A DNA stretch of 64,000 bases from Mermis nigrescens. Its lineage: Eukaryota > Nematoda > Enoplea > Mermithida > Mermithidae. A program made the position numbers and the translations under genes. The notes under the pieces were generated by a model. It worked only from the letters and a program-made list of their open reading frames with translations. It was not told where the DNA came from and searched no databases. The DNA lies in the NCBI GenBank assembly GCA_036768485.1, contig JAVLUZ010000625.1:124001-188000 (forward strand), written 5' to 3'. Shown here piece by piece: positions 12,253 through 23,013 of this stretch; within the stretch, counting starts at the first letter, position 1; each line of letters starts with the position of its first letter.

Positions 12253-12415
12253 CAGGCACATATCTCTAGGGGGAAAGGGGGGGTTCGAATTCCCAAAAAA
12301 TCCAGAAAAATAGGGCTTTTAAACGTTGTTTTGTGCTGGTTTTGGCCTTTTTGGGCTTAGTCCCCCCAATTATTGGTGTTGGTCCCCCAAAATAGGACAG
12401 CAAGCTACGTGCCTG
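12253..12415. mobile_element. hAT-type MITE, family A
   Basis: Same family as 10882-11052, inserted in the LINE C-terminal region. Target duplication AGTTTACG / GGTTTACG (7 of 8). Confidence 0.9.
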
Positions 12416-12929
12416 GGTTTACGCGAAGTATTTTCGGCTTTAACTAAGGTTTGTATTATAACGATCGTTCGATTAAAACGTCTTTAGAACGCCTCGAAAT
12501 ACGCTGTATTCGTTTTGCTTTGTGCGTACACTTTCGAATTATTACTGGACAGACACGCTCTCAATAACAATTGTAGTCGTTTTGTTAATAATTTTAAAAA
12601 CTAATTGTTTCTGTGGCTCGCTCCGATATTCTCAAGTATGATTTCAGCCATAGATATGTGAATTTGTGGAATTCGCTTCGAAATAATGTCGTAAATGCAT
12701 CTAGCTTGAAAATTTTTAAACTCAAACTCAATACATTCGATTTAGCTGTTTATGTATCTAAAGGGGCACGCGTAGGTTGTTACTTTTGTGACTGCGTGTT
12801 CCAATTGCTGTCGTTGTAGTCGTATATACATGGTGTCTCGCGTGTGTCATTTGTGAATCATCGTCTTTTTATCATAAGCTGCGTCTTTATTTTTATCATG
12901 TGTTTTTCTTAAACTTAGCAATAAATCCT

Positions 12930-12960
<31 letters not shown>

Positions 12961-13329
12961 GGTTGTTATATGTTCTACGCAAAATTCACATGCCAGGCAG
13001 GCAATCTCAAATGTAATTAGCTAATTGTGACAGAGAATATGTCACTCTCATCGCAGTCAATTCAACGTGAGGATTATTAAACGTTAACGTGCAGTAAAAT
13101 CTTCTTCAATTGCAAAATCGTGTACATAAATTGCTCGACACGATTAGCTTCGAGCATAAGAACAGAGTAAATCTGGCGCGAAGAGCCTAAAAATTCTTAA
13201 ATGTTGCCTTTCTATAACGCATTTTTGCAACATTGCTTTGGGTTTTAAAGGGGACGTTCGAATTTTGCTGTTCTAACATCTGCATCAGGTGTCAATGGAT
13301 TACTGTAGAAGTATGGTGTTTTAACCTGG

Positions 13330-13757
13330 CACACATGCACATAGGGGGGGTGAGGGGGGTATTACCCCCCTGAGGGGTCAGCTAGACCGGTACTGTCCGG
13401 CGATTTTGAGCAAACGGGTCTTGTTCTGCATCATTTTTGACATCAAAATCAGTAAAAATGTCAAAATTTTTCCGGCGCTTCGCCAGATTAGTACTTTTAA
13501 GTACTTTTTACTCAAAAAGCGCCAAAATTGATAAATTTTTGCATTGTTTTGTGTTAAAAGTGATATAATGCAGTCTAAATGGACTAAAAATGCTTTTAAA
13601 ATGTGTTATTAACACGAAAAAACGTTTTATAGGCTATTTTGACCATTTTGATCATTGAAACAGCAAAAAAAATCGTGAACGTTAAAGTAACCGTTTCAGA
13701 TTTTTGGCATTTCACCCCCCTGCCGACCCTGACCTTGTGCACCTATGTTACCTGGCA
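13330..13757. mobile_element. Family G element (CACATGCACATAGGGGG)
   Basis: GCACACATGCACATAGGGGG...CTTGTGCACCTATGTTACC with hairpin half CGGCGCTTCGCC at 13470. Related pieces: about 8340-8530, 19796-19900, 23330-23420 and 41363-41660. Confidence 0.7.
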
Positions 13758-13847
13758 ATAATAATAATAATAATTATATATTACTCATTATAATAATTCA
13801 TCATAACAATAATTAATTATTATAATAATTAATTATAATCGACAGAC

Positions 13848-14149
13848 CTGAGCGTCGCGAATGTCGGCCGGCGCCGGACCAGTGTTACCGCCGCCGGATC
13901 CGGCGCCGCCGTCGAACTCGAATTCGTCCTCATCGTCGACGTCGGCGTTCAAGCGCGAGCCGGATCCGTTGGCGTCGTAGCGCCGGCGTCGGCGACGCGA
14001 CGCCTCGACCAGCAGCGACACCTTCCGGCGGTACCACAAAACGGCCAGCGTCAATAAAACGAACGCCGTCATGATGCCGCCGGCAACCGGACCGACTGGC
14101 GTCGATTGAACGTTGGGCGACGACGCCATGTTGGCGAATAAACCGCCGT
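13848..14149 (-). CDS. CACHD1: CACHD1-like exon 18 (transmembrane helix and start of tail)
   Basis: Encodes GGLFANMASSPNVQSTPVGP, then VAGGIMTAFVLLTLAVLWYR, a single hydrophobic helix followed by RRK and later a run of six Arg (EASRRRRRRYDANG), an acidic patch DVDDEDEFEF and a Gly/Ser-rich stretch. This is a type I membrane anchor: outside to the left, positively charged cytoplasmic face to the right. The in-frame ATG is internal. The acceptor overlaps a TGA (ttgttgag|ac), so the exon cannot extend upstream. Donor GTCTGT, phase 0. Very GC-rich. GPI-anchored alpha2-delta proteins lack such a tail. Confidence 0.92.
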
Positions 14150-15449
14150 CTCAACAAGCAATATTTTCCTTTTTGATTTATTGTTTTTTCAAATTTTTCA
14201 ATTTCTCATTTTGATAATTGTTTTCTCAAATTTTTAATCAATTTTTCAAATTTAATTTTTTTAAAATTATTTCACTTCGCTATTTTAAATTTTGATTTTT
14301 CAAATTTTTCATTATATATAAATTGTTTTTTAAGACTGTTTTCGATTTTTCATTGTGAATTTGCATTTTTTATTTTTCGTCTTGAATTTTCTTTTCAATT
14401 TTCCAAAATTTTCAATTCTGAAGTCTGTTTTTATGAACCTTTTCAATTTAACAGTTAAAATTTTGTTTTTTTAAAATTTTTTAAATCTAATTTCTAATAA
14501 TAATTCAAATTTCCTTCTGAATTAATCGAAGATAGCCGAATTTTATCTTTTCTCGATAGAATTGTGTACGTTGTAATTTATGCAGATTTTCCATTACTAT
14601 TCAGAATTAATCAAACATATACACAACCAGACCCATTTTCCACGAAGTAAAGGGAGAAATTCCCCCTTAAAATCATTTTTCAAAATTTTTACCAAAGAAA
14701 ATGATATGTAGATTTTAAACGTATTCCAGAGTGAAAATGTTCATATTAGCTTAATCAAAATCATCATTTAATGCCAACTCCGACTTCTTTTGGATTAAAT
14801 TTTCATCATTTCTTATCATCATAACAGTCAAAATTGATCTTGAAAGGACAAAAATAAAGAAGTTTCTCAGCATAATTCCTGCATTGGTAATTCAGAGAAA
14901 GCGAGCTTAAGAAGTAAAAAAATATAAATTTTCTGGCAATCCACATTGACGAAATTTCATGCATTGCTTATCTTCAGAAGCTGCGAAAATGAGCTTGAAG
15001 GAAGTGAAAACTTCTCTGCATTGTTTGTCCTCAAAAAGGCTACAAAATTGAGCTTAAAGAGCAAAGACCAAATTTTTTGCAGAAACACTGAATTTCGACA
15101 TCACGAGCGGCAAAAGTGATTCAAGAACACGAAAAACGTCGGAAAAAGCCGTTTTATCAAGTAAAATCGCTTTTGGACGCATTGAGTGTTTAAAATTTTG
15201 GCAATTTTTTAAATGACAATTCATTCCGGTAAATTATTGCAACTTTAATGAAAGTGATGAATCGCTATTTATCGATTAGAATATTTAATTAATTATAAAG
15301 ATGGTCCGATATCTGTATAAGCATCGTCGCCAAATATGTTTGCGGGGATTGACTCGCCAGAATGGTGTTGACTGTTGAACCCCGCGAAATGGCTGCCGAT
15401 GCCCCAGAATTGTAGATTTTTTGAAAAATCGTAAAAAGTGCACCGTAAG
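14150..15449. other. Intron DNA, nothing recognised
   Basis: Very AT-rich (long runs of TTTCAATTTTTC) with no exon-like frame. It contains few G/C-rich MITE blocks, so it may be older intron sequence. Confidence 0.6.
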
Positions 15450-15870
15450 CACACCTGGGCGTGGGGGGTATGCACCCCCAGAAAGCAAAATACCCCTCCC
15501 CCAAAATTGAATTTTTGAAAATTTTTCTCGTTTTTTTCGCGATTTTTCGATGCCAATAGATACATAGTGCTCGATGAGAGACCCTCCCTCCCCGAATTCC
15601 CATGCTGTAAATGTACGGTCAAAGCCATAGGTGGGCAGCACAGAAATTCTGGGGGAGGGGGTGCAAGATTTTTCAAAGGTGAAAAATGGTCTTAAAAATG
15701 GTGGTATGGCGAAAACAACACCATTTTTCAACGTTTCTCATCTATCACTATCCATTGGCATCAAAAAATTGCGGAAAAAAACCAGAAAAATTTCAAAAAT
15801 TAAAATCGGGGGATTTGGTTCCTGGGTTGGGGGGGGTATTAGGACTCATAGGGGTGCATACCCACGATTC
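15450..15870. mobile_element. Two family B MITEs, head to head
   Basis: An inverted copy starts CACACCTGGGCG at 15450 and breaks off near 15600; a direct copy starts CATAGGTGGGCAGCACC-like at 15626 and decays by about 15866. The ORFs seen here are MITE sequence. Confidence 0.8.
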
Positions 15871-16425
15871 ATAGCAACGCTTTAATTTTAATGTTAGTGC
15901 TCATTGCTGATCGGCCCGAAATCAAGATCGTCTATTCCAAATATTATTCAATCCTCGAAATTCAATATTAATTCCGACAAACATTGCAAACATTGGTCCT
16001 GGCCCTACTGAACTTTTAACCCAAAAAATTTCGCTTTTCAAACACTCCTTTAATCTTCTCAATTCCTCAACCATTTAAATTGCGATTAAAAATGGTAATT
16101 TACTAAGTTATTTTATCAATTGCTCTATTTCAATTTTCGGCAAAATAAGACACTGTTTATTTTAAATTAAAAGCTGAAGAATTATCACGCGAAAATATAA
16201 CGTCGTCGGACGATTAAATTCCTCCCAAATAGCAACGAAAAATTTTTCAGCTACGAAGCACAATTAAGCTAATAAATTAAGCGATAAAAGTTACAGTAAT
16301 TATTGCAAAACATAGATAAATTATCCGTAAAAATCGTGCGCGAATGGCTAAAGCGCATTCGATCTTTAATAAGATATGAAATCCAACCTTTTAACTAATT
16401 TACAGTAACATGTAAAGCAGATGTA

Positions 16426-16655
16426 GCGGCTCAAAATTTTTGGTGGGGTCGTCGGCCATTTTTAGGGGGGGGGTTTGAATGACTTCCAATTTTTGACCAA
16501 AACGGCTAAAAAAACACGTAAAAACGACCAAAAATCGTAAGTTTTTCTAAAAATAGGGAGGGGGCAGGGTCGAAAATTTTCTGACTTTGGGGGATGGGGG
16601 GACAATAAACATTGGGTGAGGGATTCCCAATCCCCCTGTTGATTGTCTGCCTACA
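16426..16655. mobile_element. Family C MITE (GTAACGGCTCAAAATTTT)
   Basis: GTAGCGGCTCAAAATTTTTG...CAATCCCCCTGTTG. Core blocks: GGCCATTTTTAGGGGG, CCAATTTTTG.CCAAAAACGGC, TTTTCTGACTTTGGGGGATG. Target duplication unclear. Confidence 0.75.
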
Positions 16656-16849
16656 TATATGTACAAATATACATCCAAAGAGAACTATTTGATATACTGT
16701 AGGAACCCACAATGCTTGAGAGGCATACGCTCGTAGATATTTAGAAATATGGCTTTTCCAATTTTTAGTAAAAAAACAGCTTTTTTTAATTTGGTGATAT
16801 GAAAATGAGAGTTTAACATTTGATTTTGCAACTAAATTGTCTTACACAC

Positions 16850-16992
16850 CTCTGCTGTCCACGCCTCCGAATGAATACGTGGCTAAGCCGAATATTCCAC
16901 TGTAATGCTTTGAAACTGGCCAACAAAATGGTTTTTCGGCAGGTGTCTTCGAGTCATCGAACCACTCGCAACCGACAGTTTTTAGGCAAGAA
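16850..16992 (-). CDS. CACHD1: CACHD1-like exon 17 (GCEW cysteine motif)
   Basis: One T completes Ile with exon 16. Then SCLKTVGCEWFDDSKTPAEK, PFCWPVSKHYSGIFGLATYS and FGGVDSR, and one G before donor GTGTGT. The C......GCEW.........(F/Y)C pattern is a known alpha2-delta/CACHD1 C-terminal motif; the second Cys of a usual CEWC is Phe here. Acceptor cataatatgttgtttag. The G joins AC of exon 18 to give Asp. Confidence 0.9.
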
Positions 16993-17679
16993 CTAAACAA
17001 CATATTATGTATGTAAGTGTCTAGCAAAACAAAGTAGAAAATGAGACTAAAATTGTAACAAAATAAGGTAAAAGTTGTCAATAAATCAATGTCAAAAATT
17101 ATACGTTGCTTATCTCATGAAAAACTAACCCTTGGTTACTTTAAATAAATGACTCATCATAACAGAAAATTATTTCAAAAAATAATTGGAAAAAATCGAT
17201 AACTTTTTGAAAATCTTATTAAAAAACGAAATTTACACGTACTACGGATCCTTAAGGATTGTTTGACTTATAGAATGACAGGGAGGACGGGAGGACGCCG
17301 ACGCAAGAATGTTTAGCATCACTGTGTGAAAACACGTTATGATGCCCTATGTAATAACATGAATACAGCGATTCTTAGCAAAACGTAATAACTAATAAGT
17401 GACCACGTTTCGTAACGAGAGCTGTACATGTTAAAGATCGGAAGCGGATTTACCCAACTGAAGCCGGCACCCTGAAACATTTCTCAAAAGTTCAAATTTA
17501 TGGCCCACAGACTTTGACAAAAACGTGCATTTCAAACCATTTTTTATAAGTTTCTTCCGTTTTAGATCAAAAATATATCACTAACCCTCACCTCCTCCCG
17601 AAAAATAGCCGACTACTCCAATCCTAAATTTTCAGCCCTCACATATGAAGCAGTATGTTACAATGTATGCATTGTAAAC

Positions 17680-17900
17680 AACGACTTAAGATTCTGGGTG
17701 GGGATGCCCGGTCATTTTTAGGGAGTTAGGAGGGGTTGTTGACTTCCAATTTTTGGCCAAAAACGGCCAAGAAATAACTCGAAAACGGCCAAAATCGCAA
17801 ATTTTTTCAAAAATTGGGGGAGCGGGTCAAAAATTTTCTGGCTTTGGAGGATGGGGACAATCGACCTTATGTGGGGAATCCCCCAATCCCCCTGTTACAT
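17680..17900. mobile_element. Family C MITE
   Basis: Same blocks as 16426-16655 (GGTCATTTTTAGGGAG, CCAATTTTTGGCC, TTTTCTGGCTTTGGAGGATG), ending CCCAATCCCCCTGTTACATG. Confidence 0.78.
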
Positions 17901-18276
17901 GTATGTATGCACATATTTAAGTACACATGTACTCGTACGTATGACAATAAAAGAATTTTCACCACGATTTCGGTTTATTTTAACTTATTGGATATTTATG
18001 TAATACATACATTTCTTTGTATATTACGCACTCTGCTTTGTAGAAAGACAGCTCTACTAAGAATGAGCTCCAAGCTTTCGTTTGATGATAATTTCAAGAC
18101 TGTTTAATTTTTTCATCGGAATTTAAAATTTTTCTGAAATTTCAAATTTCCATCAGTAAAATAAGATTAGGACAATGTTGAAAATAACAAGTTTTAAATT
18201 TTAAAATTTCATCTATTTTATAATTTTATTCATTTATTGCGGATTAAAGTACCAGAGTTTATATGAACGTAATTAC

Positions 18277-18405
18277 ATTTCTGTATCGCGTTCCGCGCAG
18301 TTTGCGACATAGCACGTTGGTGGCGCCTTGAACGGAATTTTAAAGCTATTTTCGGGCAACAATGGGAAGGAAGAATCATAGTCGACATTATCGCATAATG
18401 GATGC
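18277..18405 (-). CDS. CACHD1: CACHD1-like exon 16
   Basis: One starting G completes Arg with exon 15. Then HPLCDNVDYDSSFPLLPENS, FKIPFKAPPTCYVANCAERD and TE, ending AT| before donor GTAATT. The CY.ANC.ERD motif continues the cysteine-rich region and leads into CLKTVGCEW of exon 17. Acceptor ttatttacaccttag. Phase 2 in, phase 2 out, consistent on both sides. Confidence 0.88.
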
Positions 18406-18470
18406 CTAAGGTGTAAATAAAAAACTGTACGAACTAATTTAGTTGCAACATTAGGAAATGACGTAACATT

Positions 18471-18712
18471 CACACTTGGGCGTGGGGGGGTTTGAAGGGG
18501 GTAAGCACCCCCCCCGAGAAACCAAAACACCCCACAGAATTATATTTTGGAATTTTTTTTTGTTTTTTTTGGCAATTTTTTGAAGCCAATGGATAGTGCT
18601 CGATGAGAAACGTTGAAAAATGGTGTTTTTCGCCATACCACCATTTTAAGGCAATATTTCGATGTTTGAAAAATCTTGCACACCCCCAGAATTTTGGTGC
18701 TGCCCACGGATG
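18471..18712. mobile_element. hAT-type MITE, family B (inverted)
   Basis: CACACTTGGGCG...GCCCACGGATG, flanks GTAACATT / GTCACATT (7 of 8). It is about 70 bp upstream of the exon 16 acceptor on the minus strand. Confidence 0.88.
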
Positions 18713-20017
18713 GTCACATTGCTAAGCATCGATTACAGACTAGAAGTTAGAAGTGAAGTAGAAAATTATTCAATCGATAGGTTTTATTCGTTATTTATCC
18801 AAGTATTTTTAATTACTTGATAATTTATCATTGCACGCATCATTTTAAATTTTCATAATTATTTATTATTACGTACATAATTTCATTATTATTTTATTAT
18901 TTATTACTATTGTTATTCATTTGATCTACCGTTCGCAACACTACTTTCAGAACTGTTTGCAACATTTAAGAAAACGGCTTTTCGACACTTGAAATCATTT
19001 AAAATAAAATACATTCCCTGCGAATGATCGCCTTTAAACTAACATGAAATAAATGATTAGGTTATACAATGATTTCTACTGATAATAGTAGAAAGTCATC
19101 AATATGATTAAAAAAAGAAAAAAAGAGATAATAGAAGAAAAAATAAATAAATAAAAGGTAATAAATGAGGCATGAAAAACGTGAAAAATAATATGAACAG
19201 GCGAGGTCATCGGAGAAAAACTATCCAACTTGTCGATTGGAGCAGTACCGGAGCCAGGCCCCGGGGCCTGAAATTTTTCATCGTTGTAAGATGTGATATT
19301 TTGCATTTAATGATTGCAAAAATGACTGAAACTAATGTAGTGCCATCAGCAGGCACGTAGCTGGCCGTCCTATTTGGGAGACCAACACCAATTTTTGGGG
19401 GACTAAGTCCAAAAAAGCCAAAAACAGCACAATATAACGTTTAAAAACTCCTATTCTTCCGATTTTTTTAATTTTGGGGGGTCCTAACCAGTGATCGGAC
19501 CGAGGCCTCGGCCTCGGCAAGCCTCGACGTTTTTGGAGCCTCGGCCTCGGCGCCGAGGGCGAAGCTGAAAAGTGCCGAGGCGCCGAGGGTTAAAATCAAA
19601 TTTGAATAAGTTTAATATGTCCGTTGAATATTAACTATTTAGAATGCATCTGCAGTACAAAGGCTATTTTTTACCTATAGACTTTTCTTGTGGTTTTAGT
19701 CGCGTACCCAGTTACACAAAGTTACATAAAGCAAAGTGCCAATTTATTATTCATGTGATGACTAAGTTTTAATTCGCATGCTTGCTACATGGATCGGAAA
19801 CACACATTCCCGAAGGGAGGGGTGAGGGAGGTTTATTACCCCCTCTCAGGGTACAAGACTCAAGTCACTGTCAGACGATTTTTGGTGAAAACCTTTTGAA
19901 TATTTTTGAACCTAATTTTTACTATGGCAAAAGTGCAGCTAACTATTAGAATTTCCCAAAGTGATACAGTATTTTTGAATGTAAGCAAGAGTAAATAGAC
20001 AAACTGTCACTACAAAA

Positions 20018-20275
20018 CATGCATGTAACAGCTCAAAATTTTCGGAAGGGGCTCCTCGGCATACATGTAACGGCTAGAAATTTCGGGTGGGGGATTAGCG
20101 ACTCTAATTCTATGTCAAAAATGGCAAAAGCACCTAAAATAGCCAACAAAGCGCAAATTTTCGCCAAAAATGGGGAGGGTGGGTCAAAATTTTCTGACGT
20201 TGGAGGGAAGGGTTAGGGGAGGACGTCCAACCCTGGGTGGGTGGGAATTCCCCAAAGCCCTTCCTGTTACACGTA
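20018..20275. mobile_element. Family C MITE, inside the 2.5-kb hAT (copied at 23544-23805)
   Basis: ATGCATGTAACAGCTCAAAA...CCTTCCTGTTACACGTATG; the left end is itself doubled (20020 and 20060). Confidence 0.78.
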
Positions 20276-20928
20276 TGGTTTTCGGCCATTTTTATGGAAG
20301 AGGGCGTAAATGATTATGAATTATCGGCCGAAAATCGCAAAAACGCACCTAAAAATGGTTTAGCCAAAAATCAATTTCGGCTCGTGCATTTTTTGGAGCC
20401 ATTTTTATACAATGTTAAAATACTTTCTTGGACAAAGTGATATTAATTATATCGTTTTTCAGTATTTTTTTAGGAAATTTCAAAAAATTTTCGGCGCTTC
20501 GCGCAAAATATCGCTAATATACTGTATTTAGATTGAAGCAGAGGCATTAAACACTCAAAAATCAATTTTTGTGTAATCTAGGCATCTTTATGCAGATTTA
20601 AATATCTTTTGTATCAATTTATACTGTTTTCAAAAATTTTATGCAAAACAAGTACTATGTAATAACTCAGCACATTTAGCCGTTCAAAGATAAAATTGAC
20701 TAATTTATCCTGATGTTGCATTGGATTTCTAAGCACAGTAGTGCTTATTACAAGATTTAATTGGCATATTACAATATCTGTAATATTTCTGATTTTGTAG
20801 TACAAGTTGTTTTAGCTTTCTCAGTCAAGTTTTATATGTAAATTTCATCAAAAGCTCATAAGAATTTCGGCGCTTCGCGCCAAATAATCTTATGAACTAT
20901 ATCCAGCCCGAATTATCGCATTTAGGAC

Positions 20929-21317
20929 CTCGGTTTTTTGTATTCGGCAAAGATTTTTCATAATGTACAGAACTTTTCAGGACTCTCTTTGTACATGCAC
21001 AAAGATATTTGGAGAGACAAAAACTGTAAAAAGGTGTAAAATTCCCGAAAATTTTCGGCGCATCAGTAATTGTCTGTCCTATATATCTTTGAAATAGTAG
21101 AATTTGCATTTAGAATGGAAAAAATGTCAAATATTCAGAGACCCAGGAATTAGCTAAGATACGCTACCGAAGGTCGAAAACCCCTGTTTTACCACACTAA
21201 ATCGCTACTGTACCATACTATAATAGTACACAAAAGTTTGCATGTACAAAATGTTCAAAGACTTTCGGATACCATTTTTGTACATGTAAAAAGGTATCTT
21301 GCACAATAAAAACACTC
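20929..21317. mobile_element. hAT-type MITE, family D, nested in the 2.5-kb hAT (copy 1)
   Basis: CTCGGTTTTTTGTATTCGG...GCACAATAAAAACACTC, with identical flanks TTTAGGAC. Confidence 0.88.
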
Positions 21318-23013
21318 TTTAGGACTGCATGCCGGTTGCAGGTCACACACTGGCAGTATGTAAAAATGTGTATGTTTAAAAATATATTTATATAAAATAT
21401 CTACAAAAATTTGTTCGCTCATACAAAGACACTACTTAATTTACTGGTCCCCCATTTTGGGATTTCACCCTTCCCTCAACTCTGGACCTTGGGAAACTAT
21501 CATCGGAAAGTACAGTGCAGTTTCTGTCATATTACCTAGCACACCAGAATTGAATGACTGAAAAAGCGTGTTTAAACATGCATTACTGCAAAAGCGAGCA
21601 CAACAATGGCTACAGTTCTGTCTTTAGTTAGCTTATTTCGTTTGTTCGTTTATTTCTTTGACACTGTTTTCTTATTTATGTGTAGTAATAAAAGTTTTTA
21701 AGTGCTTGTTCAGCCATATTTTTTATTAACTTTTCCAAGTCTTCAACGGCAACTTGTTAAATTAAGTATGCTTTCATTTTGCTGACTTTATTCAATAAAT
21801 CCTTCACACATTTAATCTACTATTATTGAAAATGACATTCGATAAAGTGTTCAATATTACGATTATTCTCTAGCTCATGTGCATACAAAATATTCTAAGA
21901 GCACTATTTATGGGTATAGGTATATAAGCTTGACCCTCGGCATTACCCTCGGCCTCGGCCGAGGCAAGGATTTTAAGGCGCCTCGGCCTCGGCCGAGGGT
22001 CCAAAAGTACCCTCGGTCCGATCACTGGTCCTAACCCCCCACCACCCAGAAATACGTGGCTGTCCATCAGTCACACTTTTATTTCGTTATAGATGTCAAC
22101 GAACTGAGGCATTTAATCAGGACAATAAAACTGACGGAATTGATAGTATTTAATTCAATCGAAATCGAAGAAGCGGACAAGTTTGCACCTAACAACAATC
22201 ATTGTTGAATAGTGTCGAGTTATAAGTTTTAGTCGCAGTTGCATTTGCATAGCATTTACGGTCTGGGTCAGTCTGATTTGAGGTTCATCGAGTCTTTTCG
22301 ATAGGTTTTATTCGTTATTTATCCAAGTATTTTTAATTACTTGATAATTTATCATTGCACGCATCATTTTAAATTTTCATAATTATTTATTATTACGTAC
22401 ATACATTTCATTATTATTTTATTATTTATTACTATTGTTATTCATTTGATCTACCGTTCGCAACACTACTTTCAGAACTGTTTGCAACATTTAAGAAAAC
22501 GGCTTTTCGACACTTGAAATCATTTAAAAATATAATACATTCCCTGCGAATGATCGCCTTTAAACTAACATCAAATAAATGATTAGGTTATACAATGATT
22601 TCTACAGATAATAGTAGAAAGTCATCAATATGATTAAAAAAAGAAAAAAGAGATAATAGAAGAAAAAATAAATAAATAAAAGGTAATAAATGAGGCATGA
22701 AAAACGTGAAAAATAATTTGAACAGGCGAGGTCATCGGAGAAAAACTATCCAACTTGTCGATTGGAGCAGTACCGGAGCCTGGCCCCGGGGCCTGAAATT
22801 TTTCATCGTTGTAAGATGTGATATTTTGCATTTAATGATTGCAAAAATGACTGAAACTAATGTAGTGCCATCAGCAGGCACGTAGCTGGCCGTCCTATTT
22901 GGGGGACCAACACCAATTTTTGGGGGACTAAGTCCAAAAAAGCCAAAAACAGCACAATATAACGTTTAAAAACTCCTATTCTTCCGATTTTTTCAATTTT
23001 GGGGGGTCCTAAC

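Larger units (their letters stand above)
9990..12965 (+). pseudogene. Degenerate 5'-truncated LINE retrotransposon (CR1/Jockey-like)
   Basis: Readable pieces in order: end of the endonuclease (GLAQLIRSPTHDNISDLLFS, SDSDHNSIAF), reverse transcriptase (FKNKGDSGCVENYRT, LGFLKGRSCATQLL, FIDFQKAFDAISHTKLL, SSGVPQASAIGP), and the C-terminal part (DLGVLMPRNLKFQQHYHERL, YARPLLEYCSTIWSPYRIRD, IERVQRKFT). The catalytic block reads GADVKLYS where FADDVKLYS would be expected, and several stops and frameshifts are present, so it is dead. Three MITEs interrupt it (10882-11052, 11519-11759, 12253-12415). It ends in CAATAAATCC followed by a (TTG)n tail at 12930-12965. The LINE clade is inferred from motif style and not from alignment. 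Confidence 0.85.
19489..22027. mobile_element. hAT-like DNA transposon, 2.54 kb, non-autonomous (copy 1)
   Basis: Inverted ends CAGTGATCGGACCGAGG, followed on each side by repeats of CCTCGG/CCGAGG. Identical 8-bp flanks GTCCTAAC. No transposase frame is readable; the interior holds a family C MITE (about 20018-20275), a family D MITE (20929-21317) and AT-rich filler. Host site is a family A MITE. Confidence 0.92.
19350..22062. mobile_element. hAT-type MITE, family A, interrupted by a larger hAT element
   Basis: Left end CAGGCACGTAG at 19350, right end ATACGTGGCTG at 22062. Flanks GCCATCAG / TCCATCAG (7 of 8). The MITE itself is about 170 bp; 19489-22027 is a second element nested in it. Confidence 0.88.
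18774..22297. repeat. Tandem duplication, unit 1 (about 3.5 kb)
   Basis: From TCGATAGGTTTTATTCG at 18774 to the next occurrence at 22298. Nearly identical to unit 2 apart from scattered substitutions and small indels. It includes intron sequence, the interrupted family A MITE and the hAT. Confidence 0.95.
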
